64,000 nucleotides of DNA from positions 211,474,744 to 211,538,743 of the forward strand of contig OY998180.1 of assembly GCA_963921935.1 (NCBI GenBank), in the 5' to 3' direction. The stretch comes from Galeruca laticollis (Eukaryota > Arthropoda > Insecta > Coleoptera > Chrysomelidae). Of the stretch, positions 1 to 13,800 are shown piece by piece; within the stretch, counting starts at the first letter, position 1, and each line of letters begins with the position of its first letter. The translations under genes and the position numbers were made by a program. The notes below the pieces were generated by a model that was not told the origin of the DNA, ran no database searches, and saw only the letters and a list, made by a program, of their open reading frames with translations.

Positions 1-96
1 GGGCTCTTGTGGACTGCACATGCAAGTTTATTTGGGTAAATTATTTGAAAAGCAATATAGGCAAACTTTATATTCCTATGTATCTATTAATTTTTA

Positions 97-1152
97 GGAA
101 AACAAGGTAACAAAGCGGAAAAGGGTCAAGGTCAAAGGGTTGTCCTAGATTTGACAGAACCATTTGGAAGGCGGATTTGGAATAACGACCGATAACTTTT
201 TTACAAGTTTAGAACTTGCTGACAAGTTGTGGAAAAAAAATATTACTTTATGTGGAACCCTCCGGAAAAATAAAACATTTATTACCAGGGAACTTCTACC
301 GGCATCGTACAAGAAAGAGTTTTCAAGTATGTTTGCTTTTAGAAATCAAAGAACGCTAGTATCCTATGTTCCAAAACAAAAACATGCTGTCATCTTACTT
401 TCAAGTGAGCATACTGATAGTAAAGTAGCTGGAGAAGAACAGCACAATGAACTAGAAATTATTCTTCATTACAACAAAACACAAGGTGCTGTCGACACTT
501 CAGATAAGTTTGCCAAAGAATATACAGTGCAGAGAAAGTCAAACCGCTGGCCAATGGCAATATTTTCGCATCTTATAGATATCGCAGGAATAAATGCTTA
601 TAAATTGTGGTTACTGCAAAACCTGGATTGGCGAAAAAACAGTTTGGATAAACTTAAAATGTATATTTTGGGTCTAGGAAAAGAACTCATAAAGAAAAAC
701 GTTTTCCGGCGATATAATAATAAATACATTCAGACGAATAGAAAACGGCATATGACAGACGTTTTTCCCGAACTACTGGATGCAACAGAACATAGAGTTG
801 AACAACAAAAGATTACCAGGGGGCGCTGCCATATGTGTCAAAGAGGACAAGACAGAAAATCCAGAAAAATATGTATTAGATGTAATAACTTTGTGTGCCT
901 AGAACATTCAAAATCGGAGATAGTTTGTGAAAAATGTTAAAATGATATGTAGCTAGTAGTATTAGTGATTAGGGTATTTTGTATTTTTTCGTGATGATTT
1001 TTGACTAATAAATGGTTAATAGTAAATTTTTAATAAAACTTCTATTTATTTTAAAGAAAAATACAGCATTTCTGCAATTTTACGCATGGGGTCTTCTCGG
1101 ACCCCAGTTAGTCCTTTTCGTAAAATTTTGATGTCCGTCCCATGAAGGTTAA
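97..1152 (+). mobile_element. piggyBac-like transposon, 3' portion with broken transposase
   Basis: An upstream stretch from 97 reads RVVLDLTEPFG, then shifts frame near 165 into a long open stretch (164-940, no ATG) with TTDNFFTS, NKTQGAVDTSDKFAKEY and NRWPMAIFSHLIDIAG. These are piggyBac core motifs and include two catalytic Asp. The C-terminal Cys-rich finger (CHMC, CIRCNNFVCLEH, CEKC) is intact and ends at TAA 938-940. Downstream AT-rich DNA leads to a GGGGTC...GGACCC hairpin at about 1090 and a TTAA at 1149-1152, fitting the piggyBac target site. The 5' end lies before the window. One frameshift makes it inactive. It sits below the lowest cubilin exon. Confidence 0.85.
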
Positions 1153-1598
1153 ATGCAAACATTTTTATTTACCGGCTACTGAAATTTTCTTACTGGTCAT
1201 TCGACATGAGTAAGTGGATAATTATTGGTAATTTTAATAAGGGTTTTTATGGCGAAATAATTAGCGGGATGAATTCGATCCAAAAGATGTACTCTGTCTT
1301 TTGAACAAGTGAGAATAAACATACTCTCGTAACTTAACGTACAATTTACACAGATTCTCTGTCACATAAATTGCTGAAATTGGAACTGGTAAATACTTTG
1401 CTAGTTAGATATTTGAGCCCCACATGCTAGTCAAAAGTCAAGCAATATTCTCATTCAAATATCGATCATCATATCGCCATGTAAAGTACTGTCAACATCA
1501 ATAGTTAAGATAAATATTTCAGTTCATTTACTAGGCTAGCACTATAAATTTTTTATAAATGAACTGATGTTTCCTTTTGGCAAGAGCAGTATACTAAC
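1153..1598. other. No gene recognised; probably cubilin intron
   Basis: AT-rich sequence between the piggyBac end and the lowest cubilin exon. I looked for the missing C-terminal piece of the last CUB domain on the minus strand and did not find it. Confidence 0.4.
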
Positions 1599-1894
1599 CT
1601 GTAATTTTGTAATGAAAAATGGCGATCTTATTGTAATTGGAGTAACTATTGGTATACAAAGCTTTTTCAAGACATCTTTCTTTTCATTTCCCGTTACTAG
1701 AAGAAATCCAGACGTACGTATACATGCTGTTTCGGTAGGTTTTGTAGCATTAGTACTCATTGTCAAACTTATAGCAAACGTTCTAGCTTGATCTATATCT
1801 GTACGTGAATGTGTCCACTCACAGTTGTATGCCCAATTTCTTGAAGTTGGATTCTTAATGACACCATTTTCAGCGCCAAACTCACCTTGACATA
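1599..1894 (-). CDS. Cubn: Cubilin-like exon 20: most of CUB L
   Basis: Acceptor TTTTTTAG is followed by TA-TGT. The first two bases complete a Leu codon begun in exon 19, giving PT-LCQGEFGAENGVIKNP. Cysteines NCEW, TACIRTS and LCIPIV match CUB positions 2-4. The donor ACAG/GTTAGT lies at 1598, after a whole codon. The C-terminal strand of this CUB is missing from the window. It is divergent: the opening is CQG rather than CGG. Confidence 0.82.
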
Positions 1895-4800
1895 CTAAAA
1901 AATAAACAGTCATCAATTATAGTTATGTTCTGGATTAAAAAAGTGTATGATGTAGAAATTATATAGGATTAGCTTGACAATAGTTTTCATATCCTTTGAA
2001 TTCCTTTGATCCAATCAAAGCATAGAAGTCTATAATCAAAAACTGACTGTCGCTTCTACTTTTTTAATGCTATTTTAACGAAGAGGAGAGTACCCTACAC
2101 CCCTACAGTGAAACATTTATTGTATCTCTCGGAAAAACTGTAGTAGATGGCAACGCTGTACAACAAACTTACAACCTTGATCCGTTTCCCCATCTCCCCA
2201 GTTGAATGGTAACCTCGAAAAAGACAGTTACATTCTGCCTGTGAGTGTAAAACTGTCGAAATAAACGGTTTTAAAGATTAAAACTAACTTTTCCGCATCT
2301 GTGGCCCTGAACAATATTCTATCATAAAATTGTTACTTGTATACACTTCGGGGGATGTATCGTGCTAACAAACCGAAATTTCTCCAAAAATAACCAAAAA
2401 TTTAGTATATCTAGTTTTATAGGACCCGCTGTACTTGCTCTAGTCAACTGAAAATCAATAGGGTACATCTGTGAGACACCTTGAACAATACTTATTTATA
2501 AAGTTGATCAATCGTATACTCTCTGGAGGCTGTATCGTGCTAACAAACTGAAAATTCTCCAAAAATGACAAAAATTTGGTACTTCAAGTACCACAGCACT
2601 CGTTGTACTGGCTTTAGTGAGCTCAATATCAATAGGGTTCATCTTTAAGACGCTCTGAATAATATCCAATCATAAAATTCATCACTTGTATATACTCCGG
2701 AGGCTGTATCGTGCTAACAAACTGAAACTTCTCCAAAAATGACAAAAATATCGTACTGTAGCACCGGTTGTGTTGGCTCTGGTGAGCTGAAAATCAATAG
2801 GGTTCATCAGTGAGATGCCCTGAATAATATTCAATCATAAAATTGGTGACTTGTTGAACTCCGGAGGCTGTATCGTGCTAACAAACTGAAATTTCTCGAA
2901 AAACGACAAAATGTCGTACTTCAAGTACCATAGCACCCGTTGTACTGGCTCTGGTGAGGGGGGTTTATCTGTGAAATGTCCTTAACAATATTCCATCATA
3001 AAATTGGTGACTTATTGCACTCCGGAGGCTGTATCGTGCTAACAAGACTTGCAAGGAAAAGTGGCCGACGACAACGACGACGACGACGACATACACACAG
3101 GATTTTTTTTCTAAAAACCGTTTTTTCGTGTTGTTGTTGATGGATAACGTAAAAATAACTCAAAAAAACTTTCAAATGTCCAACTTTTTTGTGGGTAAAC
3201 CAATACTTTTCTCGCATATTAGGTTGGCGGAAAAGTAAAAATTGTGTATATTATCATCAGCTTACGTCTCTGTTAAATGCTGGAAAGTATGGTTCACGTA
3301 AGAGATATAGTGCTAAATTCTGTCATAGTCCAGTCAATGTTATAATTTAAAATGCTTATTAGACTATATATTCATTCAATATTATAACTTCAACTAACAA
3401 TCGGTAAAATGTATTTAATAATTTCATAATTATTAAATACATCATAAACATAACTCCAGATAATTAACACTACCTTATACCTCGTTTTATTAACAAGAAT
3501 TAGTAATATAATTTTCAAATAACATATTATTGTGATGATCTCAAAAAGACATTATAAGATTTTAGTAGACATATTTAAAAAAGTCATTATTAGATTTTAG
3601 TAGACATTATTTTCAAATATTGCTAGCAGCCAGTGAACTGGAAGGCCATTGGCAAGGTGCATCGAAATAGATAACAAACACGTCCGTTTTATAAACAGTG
3701 TGTCGACAAGGTTGTCAAGGTCGAGAAACGGATCATTGACTGTGTTGGTTTAATAATTTCCTATATATAGAGAGTTCATTCCTTTTGAAGATGATTCAGT
3801 ATAATTGTTGTTGTTAATAGTACAAACGTATGTATTCTGTGGTCAGTAATTTATATATTTAGTTTCTAAATATATGTTATCCCAGTGAGTTTTTAAAACG
3901 ATTTTTTTAACCCTAAAGAAAGGTTCTCGAGGTAAGTGTTTCCCGAAGATGAATGGTTCGATGATTCAAGAGGTACATACGAGGGGCACTTGCTAAGTAA
4001 CCACCACATTATTTTCACTGAACTATAAGCATATTTTGAGATAGCTGTTTTTTCAAAACATGCACGTGTCTACAAGTGATAGGACAAATCACTATTTAGT
4101 TGAGTGCGCTAGCATCAATATAGAGTGTAGTGTGTAAGTCGTGTTGGTAAAAATACACAAAATATTAATACCTTTCAGAATCTAGCTCACCAACATTACT
4201 TAAAGAGGATATGCCATTACATTTCTGCACTATATGTTTTGTGCATACTGTACCACGAGTGACAGCCGTAATTTTATTATGTCAAAATAGCTTTGTAGCA
4301 AACATTTTACGTATAAACTTTCGAGTTTATGTTTAAGGTTATATACATACATTAACTTTTTGTTAGAATATTAGATTTTCCAACAGTGGGACAAAGCTAA
4401 TGTAGCTTATGAGTACACATTTTAACAGGAAGAATATACACAAAGGAACTTGGATAATTCCAGGCACTAACGAATCAAACCAAATTGATCACATGTTAAT
4501 AGGGGAAAAACATGCCAAATCAATAAAAAATGTAAAATCATATAGGGGTGCCGATATAGACTCTGACCATTTTCTAGTAATGGCTAAATTTAAACTAGCA
4601 GAAACAGATAAAAGAAAAATTATAAAAAACAGAAGAACGGTGAAATATTACATGGAAGAATTGCAACATCCTCAAGTAGCCGGTAAATGCAGATCTAAAA
4701 TCGAGATATACTTTGAACAAACTAGGGAAACAGAATTAGAACAGGGTGTAGAAAAGAAATTATCACGGATGGAAACAGCAATTTTGAAAGCGTCAGACGA

Positions 4801-7800
4801 AAGCTTAAACGCCATAAAGGCTACCAAGCGAGAAAAGTATTGGTTTACACCAAAAAAGTTGAAATTTTTAGATTTTTTAAGTAATTTTTACGTTTTTCAC
4901 TGAGAAAAACGGGTCTTTAGAGAAAAAAACTTGTGTCGATGTCATCGTCGTCGGCCAATTTTTCTTGTTAGCATACAGCCTCCGAGTGTATACAAGTGAC
5001 CAATTTTATGATTGAATATTGTTCAGGGCATTTCACAGATGCATCATATTGATTTTCAGCTCACCAGAGCCAGTACAACGAGTGCTATAGTACCTGAAAT
5101 AGTACATTTTAGACATTTTTGGAAAAATTTCGGTTTGTTAGCACCATACAGCCTCCGGATTGTATAGAAGTGACCAATTTTTATTTGTATATTGTTCAGG
5201 GCGACTGACAAATGATCTCTATTGATTTTCAGCTCACCATAGTCAGTACAACGGGTCCTATAAATCCAGATATACTGTATTTTGTATCATTTTTGGAGAA
5301 ATTACGATTTTTTAGCACGATACAGCCTCTGGAGTGTATAGAAGTGACCAATTTTATGATTGGATGCTGCTTAGGGCCTCTCATAGATACATCTTATTGA
5401 TTTTGCGCCCACCAGTACCAGTACAACAGGTCCTATAAATCCAGATATACCACATTTTTGGTAACTTTTATAGGATTTCGGTATGCACGATGCAGCCTTC
5501 GGAGTGCAGAGAAGTTAGTTTTAATCTTTAAAACCGTTTATTTTTTTGTGCAACGTGCGGTCTCCCGTTTTTCTCAACCATGACTGAATTGATGATTCCG
5601 TTTCCTTCCTACGTTTTATTATTTCACGGGCACTTCCAAATGTGACATTCGGTTTCCATTACTTCCCGTCATAGTGACATTGCTTGACCTAACGCCATCA
5701 TCAAAGTAGAGGCAAACATTGGTATGTCTTTTGGCACGCATATAATATTTCTTTAAAGACATTTTTATAGTACGAGTTCAATTACCTCGAATGATTTTTT
5801 TCTTGAATAAACCTCTTCGATTATCGTCCTGTATTTCTATAAATATTTGTCAGCCAACCGACATCCCTAAGACGAAAGATGGCGAGGAGTCCCGACACTC
5901 GACGAGTCAAACAGTAAATCCATTTCTGAGGATTCCTTTATTCTAATTTAATGATTTGTTAAAAATTGACATTTGTCTAATTCCACCAATAACAATATCG
6001 GTTTTTCATTATCATCTTTCATAGTACAGAAAATTGGTGAAAAGAAAACGAAAACGTTCAGATCTTAACAAAATGAACAATTGAATAGCGATTCGAGCTT
6101 CAACATCGACAACCTCTCATGAGATCGCACATATTACATAGAAGAAAAAATGAAGAATGTTATCTTAAATTTTTTCACCTCATAAATAAAGTGAATTGGC
6201 AAAATTATTAAAATCTCGAATGACCTCGCACGGAAAAATTTCAACAAAAACATCCTCTTCTAGGAAAAAACAACATTCTCGACTTATATGGGACGTCTTG
6301 AAGCCGTCCATTTATGTACGTTATTGAGACGTCCTGAAACAGATGTCTTAAAGACATCCATTAAATGCCTCTGGACGTTCAGACATTATATGGACATAAA
6401 TTGAACTAGGTCAGGCGAACTACCTCCAAAAGTGATCGATTTAGGAATTAATTCCTTTCAGAGCATTCTCGGAGGAAAATGGTAGAAGAAAGGGTTACAA
6501 ATTGTTGGGTACTATTTTCCGACGACGTGATTTTTTAAAAAATTTGAGAAGGAGGGTTGAAAGGGGGTGAAAACGTTTTTTTGCAATTTGCGGCGTAAAT
6601 ACTTATTTTATAGAAAAATGTTAAATATAAAAGTCATAGACAATTAAAAAATCTACAATTCTTCTTGCTATAGATTTAGACATAACCTCAAAATTTTTGA
6701 ATAAAACGTAAAAAACTGATTTTCTCGATTTTTATTTTAAATTCGACCAAAAAAAGTCCAAACGTCTTCAAATTTGGCACAAGTGTAGATTTTTTTGTCA
6801 GATAATCTCAAGTTTGTTGTTTTTCCTAAGTTGAATAGTTTCTGAGAAATTTAGAATTTTCAAAAACAAGATAAATTGTAGATTTTTTAATTGTATAACT
6901 TTTCCATTTAAGATACTACTGGGAAACTATGACCAGAAGAGATCGGAAGAATGCAATAACCAGAGCAAGTCTGCAGAAAAAGTTTTACCAGGGGTTCTAA
7001 CAGGAAATTTTTGCCTGACTGATTACCTAAAAAAACTCAAACTAGTGGGGAGAGTCGACTGCATATTCTATGTGATAGAAGAGGAAACATCCATCCACAT
7101 ACTTGTCGATTGCAAGGCACTACAGAATCTCAGGGCTAGACATCTGGGAGCACACTGGATAAAACAGGAATATTTACTCAAACCGAAGCCGGCAGATATC
7201 CTAAAATGTATCAAAGGATTAAGAATAAAAGAACTAAGTACTAGTTTCAGAGACAATCCTCGGAAACTGAGTAGAGAACGGGGTACAATACATCTTTGAG
7301 GTCTCAGTAAACCGTAATCCCATCAAACATACATTATATACATCTGCTAGCTAATTATACATATCTTGTGCACATTATAATTGTAATTATTTTGAATAAA
7401 TATAATGGTTGGGCATACATGTATATTTGTTCCGCAATACCACTAATCTATTCACTTTCACATCAATTTTTAAGTTTGTCAGAAGACAAAACGATACTAT
7501 AATTTTTCTATATGATTTTCTCATTACTTACAAGTGGGAAGACGGGAATTGTATACGGCTTTAAATCCTCTATGTACACTCTTTGAAACAGACCAGAAAA
7601 ATATAAGCATCTTGTTTGAACTTGACTCAAATGTAGTTACATTATCCTTATTTATGTCATGATCAAGTCGGAGTTGATAAGTTCCGTCAAATATGCCGAG
7701 ACCATGCTCAAATCTAACAGCTCGATTCAAATCCACATCAATGAAATTAAGAGTAATTCTACGTCCTAATGGAACTGTTATCTCCCATTGGCAGTTTCTG

Positions 7801-10800
7801 TTATAGTGGTTCATTACGGGATATCCTGGTGATTGTATGACACCAGACTCTGAAGTGAGTTTTCCACCGCAGGCTAAAATACAAATACTGTTATTCTATT
7901 AAACTAATGCCATAAGTAGCAACTAACCATCTTGATATGATTTGAACCTTAACGAGAATTTTCCAGTATTGTCAGATGCCAACGTTAGTATAACTTCGTT
8001 TGATAACGATTTTATTGATGGAGGAGGACTCGTTCCGCAGAAATGACCCAGAGAACTACCTGAAATTTAAATTTTTTCATTATTAAATTAACGTAGCTAG
8101 CGACTCAAATTTATAGTTAATAAACATATTAAAATCAATTCTTGTCCGTTGCAGCCCAAACTTTAGATATTTTCGTCGAAAATCAGTTATTTTCGAGTGT
8201 GTTCAATATTAGAAAATCTTGAATTATATTATTTAGGATGCTTTTAAGAATATGTATGATATTTGTACGTTACTTCTTTTCGTCATTGTATATATTTAAG
8301 GCGTAAATTGATTTCAGTTGCTAGCGCTGTAAAAATGTGTTGAAGAATTGATAAGATCTTTTGTATTGTTGTAAATTCAAAGGGTAGTTACACTTTATTC
8401 GCAGCTTTGTTAAATACCTTTAAAATATCACGTTTTGCAATAATAATTGTAAATAGTTTTGTTTGAGCATTGAAATAACACATTTCGACCTATTATCGCA
8501 ATGTGTTTGAAATCCTATAGTTAAAAAATTAGGAAAATGTCACGTTTCACACTATTATCTATTGTATTGTAATAACCCTAAAGCAAGGCTATAATTGTAA
8601 CTTATTGCCACTTTGTGCGTGAATTTTTATGGTCGATGGTCGGAAGCTTGTAAGAAACGTTTGAATAATCTTTCTGAGTAAAAAGGTTACAATTGCTATT
8701 TGAGTATTCAATAGAAATTGAAATATCTATTGCAAGCGTCCATTGTTGATTCTTGTCGATGTACCCGACGAGTCAAATGATACTGGCCAATAGGAAATGT
8801 TTATTTTCGTTTGGTTAGGTTAGGTTAGAAAATTTGAGTTCCTGAATTTTTTCACTGGTATAAACATATCAATTTCAGAGTAAACAATTTCGTAAAACAT
8901 CTAAAGAACCAGCATGTCATTCCAATTGACACTGGCCCAAAAAGTTGTTAATTTCGAAATAGTTTGCACCTCTAAAATCATAATACAACTCTTCATACTG
9001 AAGTTGCTGCTCTTTATTGAATTATAAGTGGCAGGTAATGGCTGCGTGATGTACACTGTTTGGTAACAGTAAATCCAATGGTTCAGAGATACAAATATCT
9101 TTCATTGATGAAAAAGTTAAGTCGAGTAAGACATTTCGACTATTAGTTATGGTATTTATTTGATGGAAACGATAATAAGCAAAAGAGTTTTGTAATGTGA
9201 TCGCAGGCGAGTTTGCTAGACAGTTTACATTTAAACCAAAATCATCATTAAACGAGTTCTTGTTATTATCAAAATACGGATCAACCCTGAGTATGTTGGT
9301 CATAGATCTCAACAGTTGATGATGGTGGTATATAGACTCCCCCAATTATTATTTTATGGTTTTTTATATAAGGAATGACAAAAATCTGCTCGACTATATT
9401 CCTTTGAATTTCAACTTTTTTAGCATTTATCTCAGACTTTATGGCAATTAAAATACCTCTTCCCCGTTTCTTGTCAGTATTTGTTTCATCCCTATCAAAT
9501 CTGAATATATAATATCCATTTAAACCTAGTTCTAAATCTTTGTTCAGCCATGATTCTACAATTGGACCCTAAGCTCGAATGTTCCAATTCACTAAGTTTA
9601 GTCCTGAGACCACCAACATTTTGATAATAAAGATTAATTTTCCCATCATCACTGAGAACGTTATTTACTTTAAGGTTATTGTTACTCGAGGAGTGCCACC
9701 AATCTATCGGATGAATACATCTCCTCCATTATTTCTTCTTTCTTGCATCTCCTCTTGAACTTTTTTCAAGTGTGCCACTTGACGTTGAGTTAAATCAGCT
9801 CTTATAAATACCTTGTTTTCTTTATTTAGTCTCCTTTTGTTCTTGATGACCTTCATAGCATCCTCGGGATTGGAGAATACAACTTTCAGGGCGCGTAATT
9901 CATTTTTATTATTTTTTCCAATTCTTCTTGTTCCAATTACTCTCAAGTATTCATTAGTTATTTCTGTAACAATTGCTATCACTTCTTTCAGATCAGCATC
10001 CTGTGAGCTTCCATTTTCCGGTAGATTATACACCATGACATTATTTTTATTTTTTTCCCTTTCACTTATCTCATCAATGATGCTCTCTTCGGACCATCAA
10101 GTTGGAGATGAATCGATATTCTTCTTCAATTCATTGATCTCTGCCTGCATATTATCAATAGCGGCGAGAAGCTTAGGTATTGATTTAGGTGGTATTATAA
10201 TAGTTGCCAACATAGAAGATCGTGAAATTGTTTGTTTACAAGTGATTATTCGGCAATTTAAGCTGTTATTGTATTATTGCAGACTCAGTAAGTGTATTAT
10301 AACTCAAAACATGGTTTGTCGGTGTTATGTTTGCAAAAACTTGGATCGTTTGAAAGAGAATATTTATTTTCACTGGTAGAGTTAACATTTGCATTTGACC
10401 TTCATTTTTGAATAACCAGATGCATCTACTTATTGATTGATTTTCAAAGGTGAAAATTATGCATTTCAACAATAAGAAATACCTAAATCATGCAATTATT
10501 TTTGTTTTACTGGCCAGTAGAGCCATTTTTCCATTTATAAGTATAATGTATAAGTAAACAAAAATCAAATATATTTCAATCTACCCTGTTCTTATATAAC
10601 TAGTTCACTTAGTGGATTCTGTGTTGTGATTGTTGTTGAAAAAGATAATACAGTTCCATTGCTTTCATTTTGCTTCAAGTGATATCCTTTTTAAATCAAA
10701 TGGTGTAAAATATATTAAATCTGGTGCAAATCCAATACTTTCACGTCGAGCTTTCGCTTTAGTATCCTTCAGATATGCTTAAGAAGTACATACTAGAATT

Positions 10801-13800
10801 ATCAGTTCAATTATTAATCAAATATTAATTTACTCACAGTTCGAGATCGACTAAAAAAATGTGTACTGCAGTAGGAAGAATTGATGAAAGTACTAGATAC
10901 GGGTAAAAGGTATGGTATGAGTATATGATCTTTGAATTTCTAGAAGAAACATTGATTAATATTGTAATATAGTAGTTATAACTCCATTTTTGTCATTTTC
11001 CAGCGAATCAGAAAACAATTCAGCGCAAATGGTATAAAAGGATCCTTCTTCATGAACCACACTGACTGCCTCGGAAAGTGAAGTAGAAAGAAATTTTTCG
11101 TACCTCCAAAATATTACAGATCCATCATGTAGTAGGTACCACAAAATCATTAAATCTCAGGAAAGTGTTTAAAAACTATTTATTTTTCATAAAGTAGCTT
11201 TTAATATGGTTCCAAATGTGACTAACTACAAATTCTCCGATTTTATAGGTATCTACACAGTCCTCAATAGATGGCCTCTTGCGATCTTTTCTCATATGCT
11301 TGATGTAGGACAAATAAATGCGTTCAAAATTTGTAAAATGAAAAATCCCAGTTACATGTACGGTTACCTCGATGCAAGAAGAAAGTTCATCTTGGCTTTA
11401 AAAAGAGAACTTATGAGGAAACAGTTTTTTAACGATACGGCACAATATTTAAATAAATGATTTTCTCCTTTTTCGTTTGTGTTTTTAGTAGAAAAAATAT
11501 GAAATATGTCAATATAATATTAGTCAGATTCATATGGGGTGTACCTACACTCCAGTTGGCCTGTTAAGGAGGTTGGACTTACGAGTGTTACCCGCTCATT
11601 CAGTGGTTCGTATTGAAATACCTAAAATTAAATACAGATATGTTGGGAAAAGCATTTTTTTAGATTTAATTAATAATCCTACCGGTAGTGAGAGATGTTT
11701 TATCTTTCACGTTTGTTGAAGTATCTGACTCACATTTAGTACTTTCAAAATAGTTAAAGTTAAAAATTACTTTATGTGTCTGACTCTTGATGACTGGTTT
11801 CCAGAAAAAGCACAAAAATGTATCACACAATACATACGGGAAGACAAATAATGAGACGCCGCTGCTTAGATCATTTACCTTTATCAACAATACTTGTAGA
11901 GGGAGTAAAATGGAAAATAGGTTAGTGCGCAAAGGTCGTGTTCGCCATCACGTTTAGCGGTTGTTGTAATGATGTATAATTTATGGTGATCGTCGTTTGA
12001 ATATAAAATATTTGGTGTGAATTTAGACTACTTTTACAAATAATTTTTATTTAACTGATGTACTTACCGTTATTCCGTATTCCAGGAATAGGAAACTTCT
12101 CATTAAGATTGACGTAATTCCTTGAACAAGTTAAATCAAACAGAACAAATGTTAAATTCAAATAATGGTCAGTTAGTCCAACGATGTGCCAAGTACAATT
12201 CTCTCTCTTAACATTCGTCGCACTGGTATACGTTATTTCTCCTGATCTACCTCTCACAGTACCTCCACAACGAGATATTGAAATTTTTGCTTTAAATCCA
12301 TTTTTAGGTTCATCAGTGTCAGTAAAGAACTTTAAGTAAATCAAATTATCTGTCGAAAATTGTGAGCTGGGAGCTGATATACAATATCTTCCAATTAAGG
12401 ATGAGTACGGCGTGCCTCCATCTCTCAACTCAATATATTCAATATAGCATCTTAAAAAACACAGCATTTGATTAAGACACAAAACCACTATTAGTACCGT
12501 AAATGCTGCAATAGTGAGTCTTTTAAGTTAAATTACTGATTCAAAAATGTATATCTAAGCAATGAAACATCATATTAGAACATTTATTATACTAAACGAA
12601 ATGGGAGTTATTCCACAATAAGGATTGTGATATAACAAAAATTAAACAAATTCGGTTATTATTAAAAATAAAAAAAAACATTAATTGCCACTTTTCCTAG
12701 TAGGGAAGAAGTGATAGGTGGGACAGGTTTTGAATGGGACACAGTAGTTTTCTTTTATTAAAATCACTTTTATAACTTTTTATTGTTACGTATGGATGGG
12801 GCTGTATGCCTACTCAACTTTAAAAATAGTTTGGCCTTGAGATCTCAAACTTGCAACACTTCAGTTGAGTATTTATGTTTACGCCGGCTTCAAGAAATTT
12901 TTTTCTCTAAGATAAACGAGTGTAATAAGATAAATTTTCAATTCGAAAAGCAAGCCAAATACATAACATCTCCAAATCAGCTCTTCATAGAGCAGTTAAT
13001 AGTGCGCTTCCCTTACTGGCCCAAACAATTTCAACCATACGTCAAATATTGAGAATAGACGTGTTTTTACAACTAAACAAGAAACTTGTCTAGTCGAATA
13101 TCTTATAACGGCTTCGAAAATGTGTTATGGATTGGGGCATTCAACGTTAAGGCATCTGGCCGATCAATACGCAAAAGGTCTGAACATAACATATCCAGAA
13201 AAGTGGGATTCGGATTTAAAAGCAAGGATCGACTGGCTTAAAAGCTTTAAGAAGCGCCACAAAAATTCCCTATCATTAAGAAAACCTGAAAAAACTAGCT
13301 TATCCCGGGCAAATGCCTTTAATAAAACAACGGTTAACAAATTTTTTAATAACTTAGAAAGCGTGATAAACAAATTTCACTTCACAGCTGACAATATATA
13401 CAACGGTGATGAGACGGATCTTACCACTGTTACGGATCCCCCTAAGGTTCTTTCACAAAAAGGACTCAAACAGTTTGGTCAAGCAACATCGGCTGAACGA
13501 GGCTCGTTGCTAGCCATGTTGACTTTTATAAGTGCAATCGGAAATACAATACCTGCCGTTTTCGTTTTTCCAAGAGTTCATTTCAATGAGTTTATGTTAA
13601 ATGGAGCACCGACAGGAAGTTTAGGCGTTGCAAATAAATCAAGTTGGATGTCGGAAATACATTTTTTAGAAGCATTCAAACATTTTGTAAAATATTCAAA
13701 ACCATCACCAGAGTCTCCTGTTTTACTGCTACTCGACAATCATGAGTCCCATATTAGCTTGGACGTGGTAAACTACGCCAAAGCTAATAATGTGGTCTTA

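Noticed and set aside
2262..3050. Tandem units as a CRISPR array
   Set aside because: Units are ~170 bp, diverged throughout and lack a short conserved repeat with unique spacers; the context is eukaryotic.
2996..3217. Minus-strand ORF with an Arg/Cys-rich run
   Set aside because: It is the reverse translation of the CGACGACGA tract and flank of repeat copy 1; the same DNA recurs in the other copies with different frames.
3221..3240. TTAGGTTGGCGGAAAAGTAA as a mariner terminal repeat
   Set aside because: It resembles a mariner end, but the same block belongs to the border of the composite repeat at 51415 and no mariner transposase is present.
9813..10379. 188-codon plus-strand ORF
   Set aside because: Antisense to the LINE ORF1 with its RRM-like motifs; hydrophobic composition is a mirror of the coding strand.
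10956..11150. Minus-strand ORF upstream of the piggyBac scrap
   Set aside because: No similarity on either strand to piggyBac core motifs.
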